DNA of 64,000 bases. It comes from Prostheceraeus crozeri. Taxonomy: Eukaryota > Platyhelminthes > Polycladida > Euryleptidae. Under the pieces are notes generated by a model. That model was given only the letters and a program-made list of their open reading frames with translations. It had not been told where the DNA came from and made no database searches. Positions 57,804 to 64,000 of the stretch are shown piece by piece. Positions within the stretch are counted from its first letter, which is position 1, and the number at the start of each line of letters is the position of its first letter. The translations under genes and the position numbers were made by a program. Location: assembly GCA_907163375.1 (NCBI GenBank), contig CAJQUW010005318.1, forward strand, positions 1 to 64,000. The letters run 5' to 3'.

Positions 57804-58588
57804 TTGAAGCCATTTTCCGGAGACTTGCGAGACTCCAACAACCAGAGGAGTGAATTCGAGTCACAATTCCAGTTAATCTCGAACGCCTTAGAGTGGAAAA
57901 ACGAACAAAAAAGTAGCCATGTGTCTCTATATCTAACCGGCCACGCCCGGGAAATTTATCGTGGGTTACCAGGCGTTTATAAAGCCGATATCACTATTCT
58001 TCTTGAAGAGCTAGGCAAACGTTTACAAACACCTGAAATGAATCGCTACACAGCAATTCAGCTAAGGAACCGGCAACAAAAAGAGGGAGAAACGGTAGCT
58101 AGTTATGCGGCAGACATTAAGAAGCTGGTCAGGCTAGCTTATAGTAATCAAAATCATTCGGCGCGAGACGCCTTAGCTTTAGAAGCATTCATAGCGGGGC
58201 TTAACCCAACACTAAAAAATTAGTATTACGGTTAGAACCTAAGTCTTTGGACGATGCAATTATCATGTCTTCGAAAGAAGAAATCAGGAAAAAGGTGTTA
58301 CAGCCTCTAACACCGGATTCATCAACTAAAAATATAGATGAGCTATCGGAGAGAGTCGGTCGTCTCCTCGCGACTATTACTACGACAAAGCCCACCATGG
58401 CCTACCAGCCCAGGCCATTAGCAAAATGGACCACAGGCGGTCTACCACAGTGCTATGGCTTTGGAAAGAGTGCGCACATAGCAAGGCGATGTATGACCGT
58501 CATACCGCCTTATAATTCAAATAATACTTTTCGAACATCTCAGCCGCAACCTCAGCGAAATTACAACCCATCTTTCAGACCATCATAA
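57804..58588 (+). pseudogene. gag: Ty3/gypsy gag
   Basis: The first frame (to 58223) encodes the capsid-like helical part (FSGDLRDSNNQRSEFESQFQ, then LYLTGHAREIYRGL). The gene really begins upstream (ATG about 57762) with a one-base frameshift near 57800, and another break occurs at about 58223. The second frame (58247-58588) reaches a zinc knuckle written CYGFGKSAHIARRC, whose second Cys is replaced by Phe. Gag would package RNA. Confidence 0.75.
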
Positions 58589-58611
58589 TTTCGCCTAGGA
58601 GTATCTCATAT

Positions 58612-61531
58612 TTGGACGGATTAGTTCTCAATCCTCTGCCGATCCAAACTGCGCTCTTAGAACCGGCACCTAAATTTTATCACTATCCTCTTAAAGTGTT
58701 TGACATAGTAGGTAAAGTTTCCGATGGTCAATTTCCATTAATGCTGTTTAATTGCGCGACGTTCCCAGTTACTATATACAAAGATACTACTCTCGGTTTT
58801 ATAGAGCCACTTTTACAGAAGGCCGGACTATCGACTGAATCAATTGCTACAGTAAACTCACCTCCTAAACATTGGCTAAATTCTGTAAAATTCGACCACT
58901 CGCAACTTTTAAGCGGTGAGCTAGAACAACTGAAGCAAGTATTAAATAAATATAAAAATGCTTTCTCTCAAGGTGAATATGATTTAGGACACCTTACAGC
59001 ATATCACCACAGGATAGATATCGGAAACCATCCGCCAATCCGCCAAAAGCCGTATAGAATTCCTCACGTTCAGAAAGAAGAGCTTCGGAACCATATACAA
59101 AATATGCTTGACTACAATATAATTCGCCCATCTAATTCACCCTTTAGTTCACCCGTAGTATTGGTCTCAAAACGCGACGGGTCTACACGTTTCTGCATCA
59201 ATTACAGAAAGTTGAACAAAATCACGCATCCACAATGTCAACCACTTCCGCAATTAGAATCTATCACAGATTGCCTACACAGAGCCAAGTATTTTTCGAC
59301 ACTAGATCTCGCTTCTGGATTCTGGCAGTTAGATGTAGCAGAAGAGGACAGACATAAAACTGCATTTACAACCCATCTTGGTAACTTTGAATTCGTCAGA
59401 ATGCCCTTTGGTTTGAGTAACAGTCCGGCATCATTCATTTCGGCGTTAGAACTTGTATTGGCTGGGCTACAATACGTCGACTGTATAACGTATTTAGATG
59501 ACATAATAATCTTCGCTGAGACATTTACAGAACACATGCAAAAATTAGAGTGAATACTAAAGCGTCTTACCGAGTATGGCCTGAAACTCAAATTATCGAA
59601 ATGCGACTTCGTAAAGCCAGAGGTTCAATTTCTAGGTCACGTCATGTCAGGCAACGGTCTACGTCCTACGAAAACTAATATTGAAAAAATTGAAAGTTAT
59701 CCTACGCCAGCAAATACGAAACAGGTTCGTCAATTTTTGGGTTTGTGCAGCTATTACCGACGTTTTGTCAAAAATTTCGCCAAAATAGCGGCACTACTAT
59801 TTGAGCTTATCAATAAGGACAAAAAGTTTTATTGGCAATAGGCTCAGCAAGACTCCTTCTTTAAGTTACGGAAAGCTCTAGTTACACCACCAATTTTAAC
59901 ATACCCGAACTTCGATAAACCATTTTACCTCCAGTCAGATGCCAGCGACACGGCAGTAGGAGTTGTTCTTAGTCAATATGTAGACGGCAGAGATCACCCA
60001 ATAGCCTACGCCAGCAGAATATTACAAAAACCAGAAAGGGCATATCCGACAGTCGAGAAAGAAGCCGCAGCTCTAATATTTGGAGTAAAACATTTTCGCG
60101 AATATCTCTGGGGAAAAAATTCTATTGTATCGTCGACCATGCACCTCTCAAATATCTTCTGAATCATAAAGACCTTTCTTCACGTCTGATGAGGTGGTCA
60201 CTTTATTTACAACAATACAACTTTGAAATTGTTTATAGACCAGGACGGGTTCACTCTAATGCCGATACACTCTCACGTCTACCCGAACACAAATTCGGTG
60301 AGTGAAATAAAATCGAAATATGACTTCTCATCAGTTCAAATTTTGCAGCAACAGGATCCCTTGTATTCTGCCCTCATGCAGAAATTGCGCGGAGAGCCAA
60401 TGCCGAAAAATTTAGCAAGACCATTCTCAAAATTTATCACTACAGAATGGTACAAATTTCGAATTGTAAAAGGTCTATTATTCTTCAAGTTGACGAACAC
60501 TTTCGGAAATGACTTAGCTTTGGCCCTTCCTCACGATATACGCAGAAAAGTTTTCATAGAATTGCATGAACGTGCCTTTGGAGGACACCTAGGAATAGAA
60601 AAAAAACCACATCGCGCATTGCAAGATTTTACTATTGGCCTACATTAAAGAAGGATGTGACTGATTGGTGTCAAGCGTGTATGGCTTGTGCAACAAAGAA
60701 AAATCCTAAACAAAATTAGTCGTACCAATGGTTTCCATTGCGGTAAAAAGACCAATGTCTAGACTAGGAGTGGATCTTATTGGTCCACTACCCGTGACTT
60801 TGAACAGCAATAAATACATAGTAGTCTTTTCAGATTATTTCACGAAATGGCCTGAAGCTTTCGCTGTTCGGGACCAGAAAGCAACAGCTGTTGCCAGGCT
60901 ATTTGTCGAAAACATTATCGCTGTGCACGGTTTTCCCGAATCCTTATTATCCGATCGAGGTAAAAATTTTACTTCTGAGTTATTACGAGAAGTTTGTAGA
61001 CTTACAAATACCGATAAGGTGTACACATCGGCCTACCACGCTCAGACAGATGGCTTAGTAGAAAACTTTAACAAAACTTTACTGACAATGCTATCGTTTT
61101 ATACAAGTCGAAACCAAAAAGATTGGGATACATTTTTGCCGTACGTTCTGTTCGCCTACAGATCCGCCGCTCATAGTTCTACCAAAGAAAGTCCATTTTT
61201 CTTATTATATGGCCGCGACCCACGTCTGCCTAATGACTTAGTACTACGAGAATTTTCAGATTCTTCACAAAACTTGGATGATTATAAACATGACCTCGCT
61301 AGGCGTTTAGAAAGTGTTTGGCACGTCACAAGTGTCACTATCAAAGAGGCCCAACAAAAACAAAAGAAATATTATGACCGCAATGTAACTTTTTCCGCCG
61401 AAAATCTAGCGGTAGGGGACAGAGTATATCTTTATATCCCCAGCCGAACAAAAGGGTTATCTCCCAATCTCCAGTGCCGCTGGAAAGGCCCTATGAGGAT
61501 TTGCAGGTTACCGATTCAAATTGTAAGATAG
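58612..61531 (+). pseudogene. pol: Ty3/gypsy pol (reverse transcriptase, RNase H, integrase)
   Basis: Reverse transcriptase covers about 58990-59550 (FCINYRKLNKIT, STLDLASGFWQLDV, MPFGLSNSPASF, YLDDIIIF). A stop at 59551-59553 precedes the thumb/connection (FLGLCSYYRRFVKNF). RNase H follows with DASDTAVGVVLSQ and further breaks. Integrase (60223-61531) has a zinc-binding start, then the DDE core: LGVDLIGP, LLSDRGKNF and DGLVENFN. No D-S/T-G protease motif is seen between gag and RT. Confidence 0.85.
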
Positions 61532-61848
61532 TACCAATACGCGAGCCACGTTCAAAGCCGCAGTGGGTTCATATAAATCGATTGAAGCTGGATAAAGCAG
61601 CAGGACTTCCGCCAGTCATTGAGATGGACAGAAATGAGGAAGGAACGGAGGACCAAGAGTTGGTCATTGATGAGATTGATGAAAATGATGAATTTAATGA
61701 TGAATTTGATAGTGATGAAAAAATAAAGTTGCGCAACAAGTTGACATGTCCGGAACGCGGGTCGTTCCTCCTGATTGTACTGACCTCACAGGAGAGGCGG
61801 AGAAAAATATTCAACCGGTTGAAAATCACCGATACCCCTCCGAAATAG
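61474..61848 (+). pseudogene. C-terminal end of the Ty3/gypsy pol
   Basis: A frame overlapping the integrase end reads HINRLKLD and then an acidic region (EIDENDEFNDEFDSDEK); it probably continues the integrase C-terminal domain after a frameshift near 61500. Confidence 0.5.
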
Positions 61849-63158
61849 AAAAGTAACTTACCCTAATTAATAACTGCCGACCGTTCAGCATAAAAAAATA
61901 TATATCCTAATAAACTATACCAAGCTAATTGCAATCTGTTAATAATAACTGCTTGATCATAAGGATATATAAATAATGAAAATTAATTCAATTACATTTT
62001 CTCTTATCACTGAAAAAGCTATCTCTACAAAAGAAGCAACTGCATGTGAAAGATGACTGAGTAATACCCAGAGTGCTGACTAATTAAGTTCACTAGTTGA
62101 ATTAACCGACAGTCAATAGCAATTGTGGGACTTGTGCGATGTGCAGGGTAATATCCATTATGCACTAATAACTACATAGGAGTTACCTGCTTACAAAACT
62201 ATACATTATATCTCTATATGCGATGTCCCAAGTTAGTCTCCTTAGAAAGCAGAAATGATTGTTGAAGAAGTTGTATATGTGTTGAATTTTGGGAGACCAC
62301 TGTATATGTTCCAATCTTTACAAATTTGTGACTAAAGTGATGAACATTATAACACTCTATAACGTCTATGCAGATTCTTATCTATACATACAGTGCATTG
62401 CATGTATTTGTGACTAGTGATGAACTACTTGACTCTCTATAACCCATTTGCACTGCAATGTATCTTCGAAAGATGATTGCATGATTACTTCAGGATGACA
62501 GTTATTGCACCTTTTCATATACATTTCATCCTTGTTACTTGCACATAGCTCTGAGGTGACAAGCTCCGAAATTTCTTTTAATTTTCACTTATAATTTTGT
62601 GAATAGAGAGGTTCGCATGAGAATGCTGTCGAGTATGGGTGTGCTATTATATGAATAGGTAGAATAATGTTGTGTGACTGGATAATCTTATTGCATGAAT
62701 TCTTTTGATCATCTTCTATCAAATTGTGTCATATCTATATCTCCCTTGTTGTTGAGAACCATATTTTCATCTACATGTAAATAGAACCATTTCTTTACGA
62801 CTTTCGTTTGCTTCGGTATTTGATGTGTACTCGAACAATAGGCCTACCTCTCTCTTTCTGTCTGTAATCTATCAAACATTGTCCACCTCAGCCTCATATA
62901 AATGAATGTTCATTGTGCGCATGTTCTTATAAATACTGCATCATTACATGTGTTCCTGACAATTTTATCGCGTATATTTTTATAGCCTCTGCTTTTCTAC
63001 TACGAGACCTCTTCTCTTGATTGTAATCTTCCATCTTCTCTATCAGCAGAGCAATATCATTCATGTGTATCAACCTCTGAACAATTAATTATCTTCCTGC
63101 ATATGATGCTTTCTGTCAATCTGATGACGTGGACGTCATCCTACAAAGGACGAACGTA

Positions 63159-63686
63159 TGTGACCTCTGCTCTATCGTGTATATTTCCATTTATCGGCGA
63201 ACGGAGAGAATTTACACTCTCCTGAATTTTGATATCAGGTTAACGCTTTTGATGACTTGTGAATCAGATGGCGAGACGGAAAGAGAAGATGCACACGGTT
63301 ACTATCGTGGCATCTAAATCTGCTTTGATTGCTGATCCCCATAACGGTCCAATGACGGGCAGAGCAGCTCCGCGGGATCCTCGATGGTCAATACGCGGCG
63401 GTGGTTACCAACGACCAGTACAGAATGATGACCCAAGCCAAATTTCGATATTTAAAGTGAAGCCCAGAAACCTAGACGTCACGGATCTGCTATCCTTCCT
63501 TCCTCTTCCGTATCTTCTCCTTATTACTTGTAAGTCTCGTCGTAGTTGAACTGAGGTTTCAATACACATATATTATTTGAAACGCCTTTTTGTCTTCGGA
63601 TTTCCTTATAGTTGAACCGCATCGGATTTGAACTCGAGGGGATCGAATACCTACCTGTCTTATATATAGAATAAGACGAGGTTGCA
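63159..63686 (+). repeat. 3' LTR
   Basis: TGTGACC to GTTGCA, followed by ATAC; uninterrupted mate of the 5' LTR. Confidence 0.9.
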
Positions 63687-64000
63687 ATACTTACTCTATT
63701 ATCGGTAGTATATAAATTGGCAAAATTTAGCATTTTTCAAAACTGCTCAAATATTTTTTTGGACCACAGGAACGCATCTTCGCAAAAAACTGAATATTTT
63801 CAAATAAAAAGTTTCACTGTATACAGATACCTTTTTGAGTCGACACTATACCTACATATACTTACTCTATGCTTTTTTGAGTCGACATCATGATTAATGT
63901 TCGATGTCTGTGGTTTGGTTACGTTTTGCTAAGATTATGCGAACATGTTGAAAATTCCATACCCTGAGTAACTGAAACTAGAAGAACCAGGTTGATTTCG
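63687..64000. repeat. Right flank of the retrotransposon: MITE-like repeat
   Basis: Matches the nested element at 49031-49715 (TTTTTGGACCACAGGAACG, CGCAAAAAACTGAAT, TTGAGTCGACA). No gene. Confidence 0.6.

Larger units (their letters stand above)
55366..63686 (+). mobile_element. Ty3/gypsy LTR retrotransposon, degenerate
   Basis: LTRs of about 528 bp run TGTGACC...GTTGCA (55366-57148, interrupted; 63159-63686) and are flanked by ATAC on both sides. The 5' LTR is followed by TTGGAGGTCCCACC, a plausible primer-binding site starting TGG at 57150. Internal order is gag, reverse transcriptase, RNase H, integrase, as in Ty3/gypsy. Several stops and frameshifts, and the apparent absence of a protease, mean it is inactive. 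The region 61860-63158 before the 3' LTR has no gene. Confidence 0.9.

Overview
This window is eukaryotic, from an invertebrate-type animal genome. Canonical GT-AG introns, CCAAT/TATA promoters, AATAAA signals, AT-rich gene-poor DNA and many nested transposons support this. I cannot name the phylum. Most of the recognisable content is mobile DNA. The one convincing ordinary gene is a single-exon SLC5-like transporter at 24378-26024.

Two related Polinton/Maverick-like (virus-like) elements dominate. Element A runs from the left edge to about 14064; its left end lies outside the window. Element B is complete, at 29586-45876 (16,291 bp). It has inverted repeats of about 730 bp, both ends begin AGTAGTA, and it is flanked by a 6-bp target duplication, ATCGTG. 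Both carry a protein-primed family B DNA polymerase (PolB) on the minus strand with spliced 5' exons, a coiled-coil zinc protein near the right end, and a pair of overlapping genes. In that pair, a protein resembling TATA-binding protein (TBP) is read in the +1 frame inside a basic DNA-binding-like protein. Element A also has three open frames of a mobile-element protein family (signature G-x-WEVG). Element B lacks these but has a RING-like protein, two copies of a 'QTP/YxGP' family and three stand-alone relatives of the PolB N-terminal region. No integrase, packaging ATPase, protease or major capsid gene was found in B. Each PolB is broken by a small indel and several other genes by in-frame stops, so these are decaying copies.

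Layout: 1-14064 element A, ending in a terminal repeat with an 836-bp tandem duplication. 14065-16910 no gene seen. 16911-19044 a dead LINE between 132-bp direct repeats, followed by an array of CTGTACAAACTC motifs. 20292-21870 a retroelement-like remnant split by a hAT element with an 8-bp target duplication. 24378-26024 the SLC5-like gene. 29195-48359 a pogo-like Tc1/mariner element (TA duplication) into which element B inserted. 48361-51219 a large foldback carrying a nested inverted repeat and a mariner-type MITE. 51220-54780 no convincing gene. 55366-63686 a degenerate Ty3/gypsy retrotransposon whose 5' LTR is split by a 1.2-kb perfect-looking foldback flanked by a 42-bp duplication.

The most interesting signal is the conserved overprinted TBP-like gene in both Polinton-like elements. 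It sits alongside virus-style TATA promoters with short spliced leaders, which suggests an element-encoded transcription system.
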